A program made the position numbers and the translations under genes. Positions 1 through 8,875 of a stretch of DNA of 64,000 nt are shown here, piece by piece. The stretch comes from Bacteroidota bacterium (lineage in GTDB: Bacteria > Bacteroidota > Bacteroidia > Chitinophagales > Chitinophagaceae): contig JAFDXG010000040.1 in NCBI GenBank assembly GCA_018268105.1, positions 1 to 64,000 on the forward strand, given 5' to 3'. The notes beneath the pieces are model-generated. The model was not told where the DNA came from and made no database searches. It saw only the letters and a list, made by a program, of their open reading frames with translations. Numbering within the stretch: position 1 is the first letter of the stretch; the number at the start of each line of letters is the position of its first letter.

Positions 1-2
1 AG

Positions 3-525
3 GAACGTGAGGAAAATAAGATGTTGCTTACTTACGCCAAAGAAGTAAAGAGTGGCGACAGCGAAAATCATGAAGCAAAAGCGGCTGCATACTATTGGAA
101 AAGGGTATTTCCTGATTTCCTCGAATTCAGGCGGGAGCGCTACGGGCCGCCGCCAAATAATTTGCTGAACTACGGTTATGCTATACTGAGGGCGCTGGTA
201 GCCCGCAGCCTTACCGCCTCAGGGTTGCTGCCCACCCTCGGCATCCACCATCGCAACCAGTACAATGCATACTGTCTTGCAGACGATATTATGGAACCCT
301 ACCGCCCTTTTGCAGATAAAGTAGTTTGCCATATCATCAGGAGCAATGGAAAATTTCTTGAAATGACGCCATCCATGAAAAAATCATTGCTGGAAATACC
401 GGCAATGGACGTGCATATAGACGGGCAGAAAAGCCCGCTGATGAACGCGGTGCAGCGTAGCACCGCCAGCCTGGCCAAATGCTACGAAGGAACGGCACGA
501 AATATATTATATCCGACGCTTGGCT

Positions 526-527
<2 letters not shown>
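3..527 (+). CDS. cas1: CRISPR-associated endonuclease Cas1, C-terminal part (type II-C-like), cut by left edge
   Basis: Cas1 is the metal-dependent integrase that, with Cas2, inserts new spacers into CRISPR arrays. The reading frame is already open at base 3, so the ATG at 21 is internal and the gene continues to the left. The visible 170 or so residues contain the all-alpha catalytic half: the helix beginning ENHEAKAAAYYWKRVF, which carries the first metal-binding Glu, then GIHHRNQYNAYCLADDIMEP, which supplies the conserved His and the acidic pair. Sequence style and the short gap to cas2 suit Bacteroidota type II-C, which would place cas9 just outside the window. The stop codon TAA overlaps the first bases of a REP-like palindrome. 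Family assignment is confident; the subtype is inferred. Confidence 0.9.
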
Positions 528-943
<416 letters not shown>

Positions 944-971
944 CCAGCCCGGAAAAAATCTATAAGTGGAA

Positions 972-986
972 AAACCTATAAGGTTT
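972..986. repeat. REP-like palindrome
   Basis: AAACCTATAAGGTTT: perfect 6-bp arms AAACCT/AGGTTT around ATA, followed by GCCGGG. A degenerate half-copy (TCTATAAGTGG) lies just before it. Confidence 0.75.
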
Positions 987-1010
987 GCCGGGCAGAGTTA
1001 CAGCCTTGGA

Positions 1011-1063
1011 AAACCTATAAGGTTTGCCGGGTTGCATTGCAGCGCTGCAAACCTTATAGGTTT
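1011..1063. repeat. REP-like inverted pair
   Basis: AAACCTATAAGGTTT (1011-1025) faces its exact reverse complement AAACCTTATAGGTTT (1049-1063). The spacer contains a smaller inverted repeat, GCAGCGCTGC. The 53-nt unit has the same length as the one between cas1 and cas2. Confidence 0.8.
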
Positions 1064-1085
1064 ATATTAGGCCTCTCAGGCAAAT

Positions 1086-1195
1086 TTATTCAAGGTCAAT
1101 CGCCTCTTTCAAATAAACAGGCTGACTATGATAATCAATAAATCCTTTAATACCTCCAAACCAATCCAGTACTTCATCGCACAACAACATGACCT
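1086..1195 (-). pseudogene. Truncated duplicate of the RAYT transposase C-terminus
   Basis: On the minus strand this fragment reads about 35 residues ending in YHSQPVYLKEAIDLE. It matches the last residues of the neighbouring transposase (ending YHSQPVYLKEALELE) with a few substitutions, for example Cys to Trp before FGGIKGF. It has no start and no upstream domain. It was copied by the 230-bp tandem duplication and cannot be functional. Confidence 0.8.
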
Positions 1196-1199
1196 GGGA

Positions 1200-1214
1200 A
1201 AACCTATAAGGTTT
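1200..1214. repeat. REP-like palindrome
   Basis: AAACCTATAAGGTTT followed by GCCCGG. It corresponds to the copy at 972-986 in the first duplicated unit. Confidence 0.75.
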
Positions 1215-1240
1215 GCCCGGCAGGGTTGCAGCACTTTAAA

Positions 1241-1293
1241 AAACCTATAAGGTTTGCCGGGATGCATTTCAGCGCTGTAAACCTTATAGGTTT
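1241..1293. repeat. REP-like inverted pair
   Basis: AAACCTATAAGGTTT (1241-1255) and AAACCTTATAGGTTT (1279-1293) are exact reverse complements 53 nt end to end. This is the second-unit copy of 1011-1063. It lies just past the 3' end of the intact transposase gene. Confidence 0.8.
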
Positions 1294-1315
1294 ATATTAG
1301 GCCTCTCGAGCAAAT

Positions 1316-1921
1316 TTATTCAAGTTCAAGCGCCTCTTTCAAATAAACAGGCTGACTATGATAATCAATAAATCCTTTAATACCTCCAAAACAATCCAGT
1401 ACTTCATCGCGCAACAGCATGGTTGGCTTTTGTGTCAGAAGAGTATTATAGGATGACCATTTCCATTTTTCCAAAGTATCACAATACCCATGATGTACAG
1501 GATTTTTATGGATATAGAAAACAGTAGCTCCAAATTGGGTATCCTTTTCAATGGATACCCTGCGCAGGAAATCTATAAACAGCGCACCCTTTCTGAAATT
1601 GGCTTTATTATAAGCTTTTGCATAGCTGTTAAGCAGTTTTGAAAATTGCCGTGAAATAATTGCAGGTAGTTGCTCCTCAGCAATTTGCTTTCCCAACATG
1701 GAAAAGATAGCAGGCGCTTCTTTTATTTTTACCAGGAAATGAAAATGGTTGGACAAAAGACAAAAACAATAAGTGTCAGCAACGGGAGATATATATTTCT
1801 TATATCTTGCAAGAAAAAACCGATAATTTTCTTCAGTTAGGAATAACTGCTCATTGCCTATAGCTCTGCTCAGAATATGGTATTTTTCGCCGGGCAGCAG
1901 TGGAACATGATAATCAGACAT
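1316..1921 (-). CDS. REP-associated tyrosine transposase (RAYT), IS200-like Y1 family
   Basis: RAYTs are single-copy, HUH-type Y1 endonucleases that recognise and spread short palindromic REP elements. This 201-residue protein has the family opening (YHILSRAIGNEQLF), the HUH metal-binding pair H59-F-H61 in SNHFHFLVK, and a candidate nucleophile Tyr (Y100 or Y104) in SYAKAYNKANFRKGALF. A late YIHKNPVHHG motif and WKWSSY segment complete the pattern. Palindromes of the AAACCTATAAGGTTT type bracket the gene on both sides (1241-1293 and 1948-1962) and occur nowhere else I noticed in the window, which supports a RAYT/REP pairing. It is oriented against cas1-cas2. The reading frame is intact, so the enzyme may be active. 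Confidence 0.85.
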   Translation of the reverse strand: MSDYHVPLLPGEKYHILSRAIGNEQLFLTEENYRFFLARYKKYISPVADTYCFCLLSNHFHFLVKIKEAPAIFSMLGKQIAEEQLPAIISRQFSKLLNSYAKAYNKANFRKGALFIDFLRRVSIEKDTQFGATVFYIHKNPVHHGYCDTLEKWKWSSYNTLLTQKPTMLLRDEVLDCFGGIKGFIDYHSQPVYLKEALELE

Positions 1922-1947
1922 ACTACAATATACAAAATCAACTAATG

Positions 1948-1962
1948 AAACCTATAAGTTTT
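1948..1962. repeat. REP-like palindrome upstream of the RAYT gene
   Basis: AAACCTATAAGTTTT, the same variant that follows cas1, lies 26 bp upstream of the RAYT start codon. ATTAGGTT follows and can pair with its left half. Confidence 0.65.
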
Positions 1963-2047
1963 ATTAGGTTCAATTCTTGCGCCTAACCCGTCCCGGAAAA
2001 ATAACAGAAAAGTCATTCTCTCAAAATAAATCCACAGGTATAGAAAT

Positions 2048-2076
2048 AAAAAAATGGAGACTGTCCCCATTTTTTT
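2048..2076. terminator. Bidirectional intrinsic terminator
   Basis: A 10-bp stem (AAAAAAATGG/CCATTTTTTT) is extended by an inner GA/TC pair around CTG, giving a U-tract on either strand. It separates the transposase region from the CRISPR-repeat-like element. On the minus strand it would end a transcript running out of that element. Confidence 0.7.
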
Positions 2077-2127
2077 ATCCTGTAATGTAGCTTAACCTTA
2101 ATAAAATCAGCAGATTATAATAATACT

Positions 2128-2174
2128 GTTGTTAAAGAACTAAGCTACAGAAAAATTTGAAAGCAAATCACAAC
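2128..2174 (-). CRISPR. Solitary 47-nt type II-C-like CRISPR repeat or tracrRNA anti-repeat
   Basis: The element is 47 nt long, begins GTTGT and ends ACAAC. Read on the minus strand it starts GTTGTGATTTGCTTTCAAAT, which resembles the conserved 5' part of Bacteroidota type II-C repeats as I recall them; 47 nt is also a usual repeat length there. Only one copy is visible, with no repeat at spacer distance on either side. On the minus strand TGTAGCTTA inside the element can pair with TAAGCTACA about 45 nt downstream, and a terminator follows at 2048-2076. It could be a collapsed array or a tracrRNA gene; one copy cannot distinguish these. Confidence 0.5.
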
Positions 2175-2413
2175 AAATATTCAAATGCATTTAGCTTTCA
2201 TAGACATTCAGTATAAATTCACAAAAGACATAAATGAGAAAAATATTTATCCGGTTTATTCAGGAAAAATTTTCGCATTGCAATTTTATTCCCATCCAAA
2301 AAAGTCAGCCATCAGTTTTCAATCTTTGCAGAAAAATTAATAATTTGGAATATACGCTCGAGTTCTCCATTACTAGTATATATCTGCAGCCATTTCAGAC
2401 TGTGCAACTATGC

Positions 2414-2421
2414 TATTTTTG
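2414..2421 (+). promoter_or_regulatory. Bacteroidota -7 promoter element of maeB
   Basis: TATTTTTG matches TAnnTTTG, 43 bp before the maeB start codon. No clear -33 TTTG is visible. About 250 bp of AT-rich sequence between the CRISPR-like element and this site holds only an unconvincing short reading frame. Confidence 0.55.
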
Positions 2422-2464
2422 CATCATCAGGTTTTACATTAACTTGTAATGCAATTAACCATCT

Positions 2465-4795
2465 ATGGCTAAAGAATTGAGAAAACAGGATGCACTGGAA
2501 TATCATTCCACCGGCCGGCCGGGAAAAATAGAAGTTGTTCCCACAAAAGAGGCAAAAACCCAAAGAGATTTGTCGCTTGCCTATTCACCCGGTGTGGCTG
2601 AGCCTTGCAAGGAAATCCAGGCAAACATTGAAAATACCTATAAGTATACTGCCAAAGGCAACCTTGTAGCCGTCATCAGTAATGGCACTGCGGTGCTTGG
2701 ATTGGGCGATATTGGGCCCGAAGCGGGTAAACCGGTAATGGAAGGCAAAGGCGTACTGTTCAAAATCTTTGCCGATATTGATGTGTTTGATATTGAGATT
2801 AATGAAAAAGACCCGGATAAATTTGTACAAATTGTGCAATCGCTCGAGCCCACTTTTGGCGGAATTAACCTAGAAGATATCAAAGCGCCGGAATGTTTTT
2901 ATATAGAAAAACAACTCAGAGAACGGATGAACATACCAGTGATGCACGATGACCAGCACGGTACCGCCATCATCAGTTCTGCTGCATTACTCAATGCACT
3001 CGAACTCCAGAAGAAAAAAATCAGTACTGTACGGTTTGTGGTAAACGGTGCTGGTGCGGCAGCAATGGCCTGTATTCAACTCTATGAAGCACTTGGTGCA
3101 AACTGCGGTAAATTTACTTTGTTTGATAAAGAAGGTGTGTTGCATAAAAACAGGGCTGATCTGGATGATATCAAAAAAAGATTTGCAACCACAGACAATA
3201 GCAAGCTCACCCTGACCGAAGCTATGAAAGGTGCTGATGTTTTTATCGGGCTCAGTGCTGCTAATACTGTTACCCAGGAAATGATAAAACTGATGGCTAA
3301 AAGGCCTATTGTTTTTGCTATGGCTAATCCCGATCCTGAAATCAGTTGGGAATCTGCCACATCCTGCCGGAAAGACATCATCATGGCTACGGGAAGAACT
3401 GACTATCCCAACCAGGTGAATAATGTACTGGGGTTCCCGTATATTTTCAGAGGGGCGCTTGATGTGAGAGCTACCCAAATCAACGAATCTATGAAAATGG
3501 CCGCTGTAAAAGCGCTTGCAGATTTAGCCAAAACCCCTGTGCCGGATATTGTAAACCTTGCCTACTCAGAAGCCAGTATAGTTTTTGGACCTAATTATAT
3601 TATTCCCAAACCGCTTGATCCCAGGCTGATCTCCACCATTTCCCCAGCAGTAGCCAAAGCAGCCATAGCGAGTGGAGCAGCTAAATATCAGATTACCGAC
3701 TGGGAAAAATATAAAATAGAACTCGACCGGCGCCTGGGCAACGACAACCAGTTGTTCCGTGTTATCGGACATAAAGCCAGGCAGGATCCAAGAAGAGTGG
3801 TATTTGCAGAAGCGGATAATGCAAGGATTCTGAAAGCCGCACAAACGGTCATGGAAGAGGATATCGCCTATCCCATACTGTTAGGCGAAGAAAAAAGGAT
3901 ATTAAAAATTGCCCGCGACAATGGCATAGACCTCGATAATATCCCCATTATAAACCCCCGCAGTGAAGAGTGCGAAAAGATGAGGCATGAATACGCTTCG
4001 TTATACTTCAAAAAAAGGCAACGTCGCGGGGTGAACCAATATGAAGCTTCAAAGAGCATGAAAGAGCGTATAAAGTTTGCCTGTATGATGGTGAATTCCG
4101 GCGATGCCGATGCCGTAATTAGCGGTCTTACCCGCAACTATCCGCAAACCGTTCGTCCGGCGCTGCAAATTGTGGGTACGGAAAAAGGGGTGAACAAGAT
4201 TGCCGGCATGTATATTATTATTACCAAGAAAGGACCCATTTTCCTGGCGGATACTACGGTGAACTTTAATCCCACATCTGAAGAGCTGGCGGATATAACT
4301 TTACTTGTGGCTAAAGAAATAAGATCTTTCGGTATAGTGCCCCGGATAGCCATGTTAAGCTATTCGAATTTTGGTACCAGTAATACCCCAGAAGCTGTTA
4401 TAGTAAGGAAAGCGAGGGAACTGGTGAAAATCAAAAACCCTGATCTGATAGTAGATGGTGAAATGCAGGGTATACTTGCATTCAATAAAGAACTGCTCAA
4501 AGAAAACTATCCTTTCAGCGAGCTGGTAGATATGGATGTAAACACACTCATATTCCCCAACCTCAGTGCAGGAAATATTGCCTACAATCTTTTACAGGAA
4601 ATAGGCGGGTTCGATACCATTGGCCCCGTTTTACTGGGACTGGCAAAACCGGTACATGTGTTACAATTGGGCAGCAGTGTAAGAAGTATTGTAAATATGG
4701 TACTCATTGCAGTGGTGGATGCCCAGCAAAAATGTCCGCGAAAACCGGGAGAAAACATTAATGAAAAAAAATGGTATGAGCATTTGCATAAATGA
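2465..4795 (+). CDS. maeB: NADP-dependent malic enzyme with C-terminal phosphotransacetylase-like domain
   Basis: Oxidative decarboxylation of malate to pyruvate, making NADPH. The 776-residue length is that of the MaeB family, with a malic-enzyme half (about 1-425) fused to a phosphate acetyltransferase-like half (about 435-765) that in studied homologues is regulatory. Visible motifs are Y40 in YSPGVAEPC (general acid), K95 in MEGKG, the metal ligands E137-D138 and D162 ([13 protein letters not shown]), and a Rossmann segment [13 protein letters not shown]. The second half begins near [20 protein letters not shown]. The ATG at 2465 follows a TAnnTTTG promoter element. It is a single gene; the next gene starts 69 nt later in the same direction and may be cotranscribed. 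Confidence 0.95.
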   Translation: MAKELRKQDALEYHSTGRPGKIEVVPTKEAKTQRDLSLAYSPGVAEPCKEIQANIENTYKYTAKGNLVAVISNGTAVLGLGDIGPEAGKPVMEGKGVLFKIFADIDVFDIEINEKDPDKFVQIVQSLEPTFGGINLEDIKAPECFYIEKQLRERMNIPVMHDDQHGTAIISSAALLNALELQKKKISTVRFVVNGAGAAAMACIQLYEALGANCGKFTLFDKEGVLHKNRADLDDIKKRFATTDNSKLTLTEAMKGADVFIGLSAANTVTQEMIKLMAKRPIVFAMANPDPEISWESATSCRKDIIMATGRTDYPNQVNNVLGFPYIFRGALDVRATQINESMKMAAVKALADLAKTPVPDIVNLAYSEASIVFGPNYIIPKPLDPRLISTISPAVAKAAIASGAAKYQITDWEKYKIELDRRLGNDNQLFRVIGHKARQDPRRVVFAEADNARILKAAQTVMEEDIAYPILLGEEKRILKIARDNGIDLDNIPIINPRSEECEKMRHEYASLYFKKRQRRGVNQYEASKSMKERIKFACMMVNSGDADAVISGLTRNYPQTVRPALQIVGTEKGVNKIAGMYIIITKKGPIFLADTTVNFNPTSEELADITLLVAKEIRSFGIVPRIAMLSYSNFGTSNTPEAVIVRKARELVKIKNPDLIVDGEMQGILAFNKELLKENYPFSELVDMDVNTLIFPNLSAGNIAYNLLQEIGGFDTIGPVLLGLAKPVHVLQLGSSVRSIVNMVLIAVVDAQQKCPRKPGENINEKKWYEHLHK

Positions 4796-4864
4796 AATCC
4801 CTAAAAACAAAACCTGTTTACAACCCCTGTCCGGTACTGCTGCAGATAGTAAAAAATAATTTCA

Positions 4865-5917
4865 ATGATTGAAGAACAGCTAAACCATATTTCAAAAAAA
4901 AAGCAGATTTATGCGGTCAGCAAGTCGTTTAAAAAATATCTTAAACGATATGGGCGTGAAATACCCCTTCCGCTTTCTTACGAAACTCTGAAACATTTTA
5001 GCAATGCCATTCCCTATTACGACTTGCAGGGAAGGGATACTTTGTGGGAGACTGTTTTTTATAACCCAACTATAACGAGGGAGATTCATCAGGCACTCAT
5101 CAGGATTTATTCACTTATCAAAGCAGCCGGTGCCAATGATGCAGAAGACCACCTCCATGTGGAGAGGATTGACTTCTGTGCATTCGGCAATTCACAACCT
5201 TTTCGTGTTAAAGTGGTCAACAACTACAATGATGTATATAGTTATCTCTATATCAAAATAGCAGATGCATCCCGTATACTGGGTCTTGAGCTTGAACATT
5301 TGTTGTCCCCCTATTCTATCAATTATCTTACAGATAACAATACACTAATTGAAGAACATATTGCCGGAGTACCCGGCGATATGTTTATCACAGATTTTTT
5401 AAACCGCCCCAATTATAATCCAAAACGTATTGCTAAAGAATTTGTAAAATTCAATGAACGATGTTTTGCCAGGCTGCTGGGGGATATGAGAAGCTACAAT
5501 TTTGTATTTGAAATAACCCCCGACTTCGATGATTTTCAGTTTTGCATACGCGCTATAGATTTTGATCAGCAATCGTATGAGGGTAGAAAAAACTTTTATC
5601 TTCCACAATTTTTTAAAGAAAACCGGGTTTTTGTAGAACTGGTGCTTAAGCACCTGAACCCGGAAGTGATAAAACAATACCAGCAGGAAGAAAGGGCGCA
5701 ATTATTCAAACGTATAAAAGCACAGCGGCACCGGCTGGGCGACCTGAAAGCCTCTGTTGACCAGGATGAACTGGCGCCACCTGAAAAAGTAGCACAACTG
5801 GCACAGGAACTTGCATTATATTTTGGCAATAATAAATTTCTTTCCTGCAGAAGTATGGCGGAAATTCTACGGGTTCAGCTCCGGGAACTCGTTGTAATAC
5901 ATTTAAATAAGAGATGA
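4865..5917 (+). CDS. Conserved hypothetical protein with protein-kinase/APH-like motifs, upstream of mlaEF
   Basis: I do not recognise a named family. The 350-residue soluble protein has a pattern reminiscent of the kinase-like (APH/ABC1-type) fold: a lysine in a strand (YLYIKIAD, K131), a helix with Glu (LGLELEHLL), a hinge-like LIEEHIAGVPG (161-171), a catalytic-loop-like LLGDMRSYNFVF (D207, N212), and IDFDQ (D232) in the place of DFG. Residues 260-310 are charged and helical. There is no signal peptide or membrane segment. It lies 41 nt upstream of the MlaE-type permease gene and probably shares its transcript. The fold is inferred from spaced motifs only, and loss of the usual catalytic-loop His hints at a pseudokinase or a divergent enzyme. 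Confidence 0.5.
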   Translation: MIEEQLNHISKKKQIYAVSKSFKKYLKRYGREIPLPLSYETLKHFSNAIPYYDLQGRDTLWETVFYNPTITREIHQALIRIYSLIKAAGANDAEDHLHVERIDFCAFGNSQPFRVKVVNNYNDVYSYLYIKIADASRILGLELEHLLSPYSINYLTDNNTLIEEHIAGVPGDMFITDFLNRPNYNPKRIAKEFVKFNERCFARLLGDMRSYNFVFEITPDFDDFQFCIRAIDFDQQSYEGRKNFYLPQFFKENRVFVELVLKHLNPEVIKQYQQEERAQLFKRIKAQRHRLGDLKASVDQDELAPPEKVAQLAQELALYFGNNKFLSCRSMAEILRVQLRELVVIHLNKR

Positions 5918-5958
5918 TAATCCATTTTCAGGTATTTTTGTCTGATATAATTTAATGC

Positions 5959-6696
5959 ATGACATTCTTTAACCATTTTGGCCGTTATCTTCTGATGATC
6001 AAAGGCATGATTTCTAAACCGGAGAACTGGAAGATGTATTGGAAAGAACTGATGCACCAATGTTATGATATTGGTATTGGCTCATTGGGCATTGTAGTAA
6101 TTGTCGCCATTTTTATAGGTGCGGTATCCACACTTCAAACCGCTTATCAGTTAGTAAGCAACCTAATCCCGAGATCCACTATTGCACAAATTGTGAGAGA
6201 TACCGTAATACTGGAGTTTGCGCCAACTATCACCTGTATAGTACTTGCGGGTGTCGTTGGCAGTAAAATTGCCAGCGAACTGGGAAATATGAGGGTAAGC
6301 GAACAGATAGATGCCCTCGAAATTATGGGTATCAATACCAAGGCATATCTCATTATGCCAAAAATACTGGCATCCTTTCTTATGATACCTGTCCTGGTTG
6401 TAATAGCTGGCGTGTTAGGAATATGGGGAGGACGACTTGCAGGCACACTCTCAGGCATATTAGCTCCCGAAGAATTTGAAACGGGTCTGCTAGGTGGTTT
6501 TCTCCCTTACAATGTAGTATTTGCGTTATACAAAGCATACACTTTCGCTTTTATCATTTCCAGTATCCCTGCATACTTTGGTTATTATGTGCAGGGAGGT
6601 GCCCTTGAGATTGGTAAAGCAAGCACTACTGCTGTAGTTACAAGTTGTATCATGATCCTGTTTGCCGATTATATCCTCGCAGCCCTATTATTATAA
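5959..6696 (+). CDS. mlaE: MlaE-family ABC transporter permease (lipid transport)
   Basis: The inner-membrane permease of an Mla/MCE-type lipid transporter, which moves phospholipids or related hydrophobic molecules between membranes. The 245-residue protein has the family layout: an amphipathic N-terminal helix, about five membrane segments (for example IGSLGIVVIVAIFIGAV), and the conserved central loop around IASELGNMRVSEQIDALEIMGI. The latter is the coupling region that contacts the ATPase. The ATG at 5959 gives the usual length. The ATPase gene follows 15 nt downstream. The MCE-domain partner (MlaD) that usually completes the operon is not next to it. Confidence 0.9.
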   Translation: MTFFNHFGRYLLMIKGMISKPENWKMYWKELMHQCYDIGIGSLGIVVIVAIFIGAVSTLQTAYQLVSNLIPRSTIAQIVRDTVILEFAPTITCIVLAGVVGSKIASELGNMRVSEQIDALEIMGINTKAYLIMPKILASFLMIPVLVVIAGVLGIWGGRLAGTLSGILAPEEFETGLLGGFLPYNVVFALYKAYTFAFIISSIPAYFGYYVQGGALEIGKASTTAVVTSCIMILFADYILAALLL

Positions 6697-6711
6697 TACC
6701 AAATCACCATT

Positions 6712-7485
6712 ATGATTGAAATAAGAAACCTGCATAAAAGTTTTGGAGAAAAAGTAGTGATCAACGATGTGAGCGCTGTGATGGAAGCCGGCAAGGCCAA
6801 CCTGATCATTGGCTCAAGCGGCAGCGGGAAAACCGTTTTTATAAAATGCCTTGTAGGTCTTTTTGAACCGGATCGTGGTGAGGTTCTGTATAATGGAGTA
6901 AGCTTTACTACCATGGAAGATGAACAACGCAAAGAGCTGAGACAAAAGATTGGTATGCTATTTCAGGGCTCAGCTTTATTTGACAGCTTAACAGTGCAAC
7001 AAAATGTAATGTTTCCCCTTAATATGTTTACATCTCTTTCCTATAGCGAAAAGCTGAAAAAGGTAAACGAAGTACTTGAAAGAGTAAACCTCAAAGATGC
7101 CAATAAGAAATTTCCTGCTGAAATAAGCGGAGGTATGAAAAAAAGAGTAGGAATAGCCCGGGCTATTGTGCTAAACCCTAAGTATCTTTTTTGTGATGAA
7201 CCCAACTCCGGCCTCGATCCGCAAACCTCACTAGTGATAGACAAGCTTATTTATGAAATAACTAAGGAATTTAATATTACCACTATTATCAATACCCACG
7301 ATATGAACAGTGTAATGGAAATTGGTGATCATATAATCTACATGTACCAGGGTGATAAAGAATGGGAAGGCAGCAATAAAGAAATTATTTACAGCAGAAA
7401 TGAAAAACTTAATGATTTCATTTTTGCATCTGAGTTTTTGAAAGATGTGAAAGAGATGCGTACCCGGGAAGCGGAAGGTAAATAG
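6712..7485 (+). CDS. mlaF: MlaF-family ABC transporter ATP-binding protein
   Basis: Cytoplasmic ATPase driving the MlaE permease. It has a Walker A GSSGSGKT (about residues 37-44), a Q-loop at MLFQGSALFDSLTV, the signature ISGGMKKRVGIARA in the SGGM form typical of MlaF, Walker B YLFCDEPNSGLDP and the H-loop His in INTHDM. The 257-residue length is usual. The start ATG is 15 nt after mlaE, so the two are cotranscribed. The C-terminus is charged and ends shortly after the last beta strand. No mlaD, mlaC or mlaB follows. The transcript probably ends in the non-coding stretch beyond. Confidence 0.9.
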   Translation: MIEIRNLHKSFGEKVVINDVSAVMEAGKANLIIGSSGSGKTVFIKCLVGLFEPDRGEVLYNGVSFTTMEDEQRKELRQKIGMLFQGSALFDSLTVQQNVMFPLNMFTSLSYSEKLKKVNEVLERVNLKDANKKFPAEISGGMKKRVGIARAIVLNPKYLFCDEPNSGLDPQTSLVIDKLIYEITKEFNITTIINTHDMNSVMEIGDHIIYMYQGDKEWEGSNKEIIYSRNEKLNDFIFASEFLKDVKEMRTREAEGK

Positions 7486-7967
7486 GGATTGCTGAATAAA
7501 AGGTAATACTTCATAAATTTCTCTTGAATATTTATTATTGTTTTTTACACAAGAGGAACTCCTATAAATTTTTCATTCATCCATTGTGTATTGGGTGTAT
7601 TTTATGAATGAAAATTTTCATGTACGTTTGGGAAGAAAGGTAGTTCCCGGCTAATTGCAGCCGTCGGAAAGTTAACTGCTTGTACAGATAAAACAAAGCC
7701 AAGAATGCTTGAATATGTAGTGGAGAATCGCAAACGTTCCAAAGAGAATTGTGAGTTTTTTTTCAATGGATTAGATCTGACAATATCATTGCGGTGAGGG
7801 TTCGGTAAGAATTTTTTCAAAATGTTTGCAGTTCTCAGGTACAATTGTACGAATGTAATGCACAAGCGCAACGAAGGCGTATTCGTGCATTCGTGATATA
7901 ATATGAAATCTGTGTAGTTAAACTGCAGACCTTATTTAAAGAATGAATTTTGTTCTCTCCTCTCCTG
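7486..7967. other. Non-coding gap between convergent mlaF and fabI, with long hairpin
   Basis: I see no supported gene here. TTTTCATTCAT (7570-7580) and ATGAATGAAAA (7604-7614) form a perfect 11-bp inverted repeat around a 23-nt loop and may help end mlaF transcription. A second weak inverted pair (CGAATGTAATGCAC and GTGCATTCG) lies at about 7851-7893. An 89-codon minus-strand frame (7602-7871) overlaps the hairpin and looks like chance. Confidence 0.5.
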
Positions 7968-8780
7968 CTATTTTTCCATAGCCAGGAGTACTTCTTCCGT
8001 AACTCCGGTAAATGAAAATCCGCCGTCGTGGAAAAGGTTTTGCATAGTTACCATCCTGCTAAGATCGCTGAAGAGCGATACGCAGTATGATGCACATTCA
8101 TCGCTGGTAGCATTGCCAAGCGGACTCATTTTTTCCGCGTATGAAATAAATCCATCAAAACCCTTTACTCCGCTGCCAGCAGTTGTTCTGGTGGGAGATT
8201 GAGATACCGTATTGATCCTGACTTTTTTTCTAACCCCGTAATGATATCCAAAACTTCGGGTTACACTTTCCAGCAGGGATTTGGCATCCGCCATTTCGCT
8301 GTAGTGAGGAAATACACGTTGTGCAGCAATATAGGTAAGCGCTACCACACTTCCCCATTCGTTTATAGCATCCATATCCCAGGCAGTACGCAATACGCGG
8401 TGCAGCGACATGGCAGAGATGTCAAGTGTTTTCTGGTTGAACCCATAATCCAGTTCAGTATAGGATTTGCCTTTCCGCACATTCAGGCTCATGCCGATAG
8501 AATGCAGTATAAAATCTATTTTTCCGCCAAAATGTGCTATTGATTCTTCAAACAACTTTTTAAGGTCATCCATATTAGTGACATCAGCGCCAACTACCGG
8601 AGCATTTACCGCTTCGGCGAGTTTGTTTATTTCCCCCATTCTCAATGCTACCGGCGCATTGGTTAAAACAAGTTGCGCACCTTCTTCATGGCACCTGAGT
8701 GCGGTTCTCCAGGCAATTGATTTTTCATCAAGTGCACCAAATATTATCCCTTTTTTCCCTTTCAACAGATTGTAAGCCAT
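7968..8780 (-). CDS. fabI: Enoyl-[acyl-carrier-protein] reductase (NADH), FabI
   Basis: Last step of each fatty-acid elongation cycle: reduces enoyl-ACP to acyl-ACP. The 270-residue short-chain dehydrogenase shows the FabI-type nucleotide site (GIIFGALDEKSIAW instead of the classic TGxxxGxG) and the catalytic Y160-x6-K167 (HYSEMADAKSLLES). It has a Tyr at 150 before the active site and the FabI C-terminal TGVTEEVL motif. The start ATG at 8780 gives the standard length. It stands alone on the minus strand, with recN ending 95 nt upstream in the same direction. The intact NADH-fold motifs argue for a functional FabI rather than a generic SDR. Confidence 0.95.
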   Translation of the reverse strand: MAYNLLKGKKGIIFGALDEKSIAWRTALRCHEEGAQLVLTNAPVALRMGEINKLAEAVNAPVVGADVTNMDDLKKLFEESIAHFGGKIDFILHSIGMSLNVRKGKSYTELDYGFNQKTLDISAMSLHRVLRTAWDMDAINEWGSVVALTYIAAQRVFPHYSEMADAKSLLESVTRSFGYHYGVRKKVRINTVSQSPTRTTAGSGVKGFDGFISYAEKMSPLGNATSDECASYCVSLFSDLSRMVTMQNLFHDGGFSFTGVTEEVLLAMEK

Positions 8781-8875
8781 ATTGTTGATTTTTTAAATTG
8801 AGCGTAAAAATAGTCATTCACCGGCAAGAACCAAATAAGCGTAAAACTAATAATCTTTAATATCAATAGTTTTGT

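Larger units (their letters stand above)
966..1425. repeat. Tandem duplication of about 230 bp (two units, about 966-1195 and 1196-1425)
   Basis: Two adjacent units align with a constant offset of about 230 bp. Each has two direct copies of AAACCTATAAGGTTT followed by GCCGGG or GCCCGG, then one inverted copy, then the last 100 or so bases of the transposase reading frame. The second unit runs into the intact gene; the first stops where the second begins. The copies differ at scattered positions, so the duplication is not brand new. Confidence 0.85.

Noticed and set aside
2234..2449. A 71-codon plus-strand reading frame
   Set aside because: No domain, odd composition, and it runs through the maeB promoter element.
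2987..3478. Minus-strand frames inside maeB and similar frames inside secA, pheT and recN
   Set aside because: They are shadows of well-supported genes with no domain of their own.
7602..7871. An 89-codon minus-strand reading frame in the mlaF-fabI gap
   Set aside because: It spans part of a hairpin and has no recognisable domain or start context.
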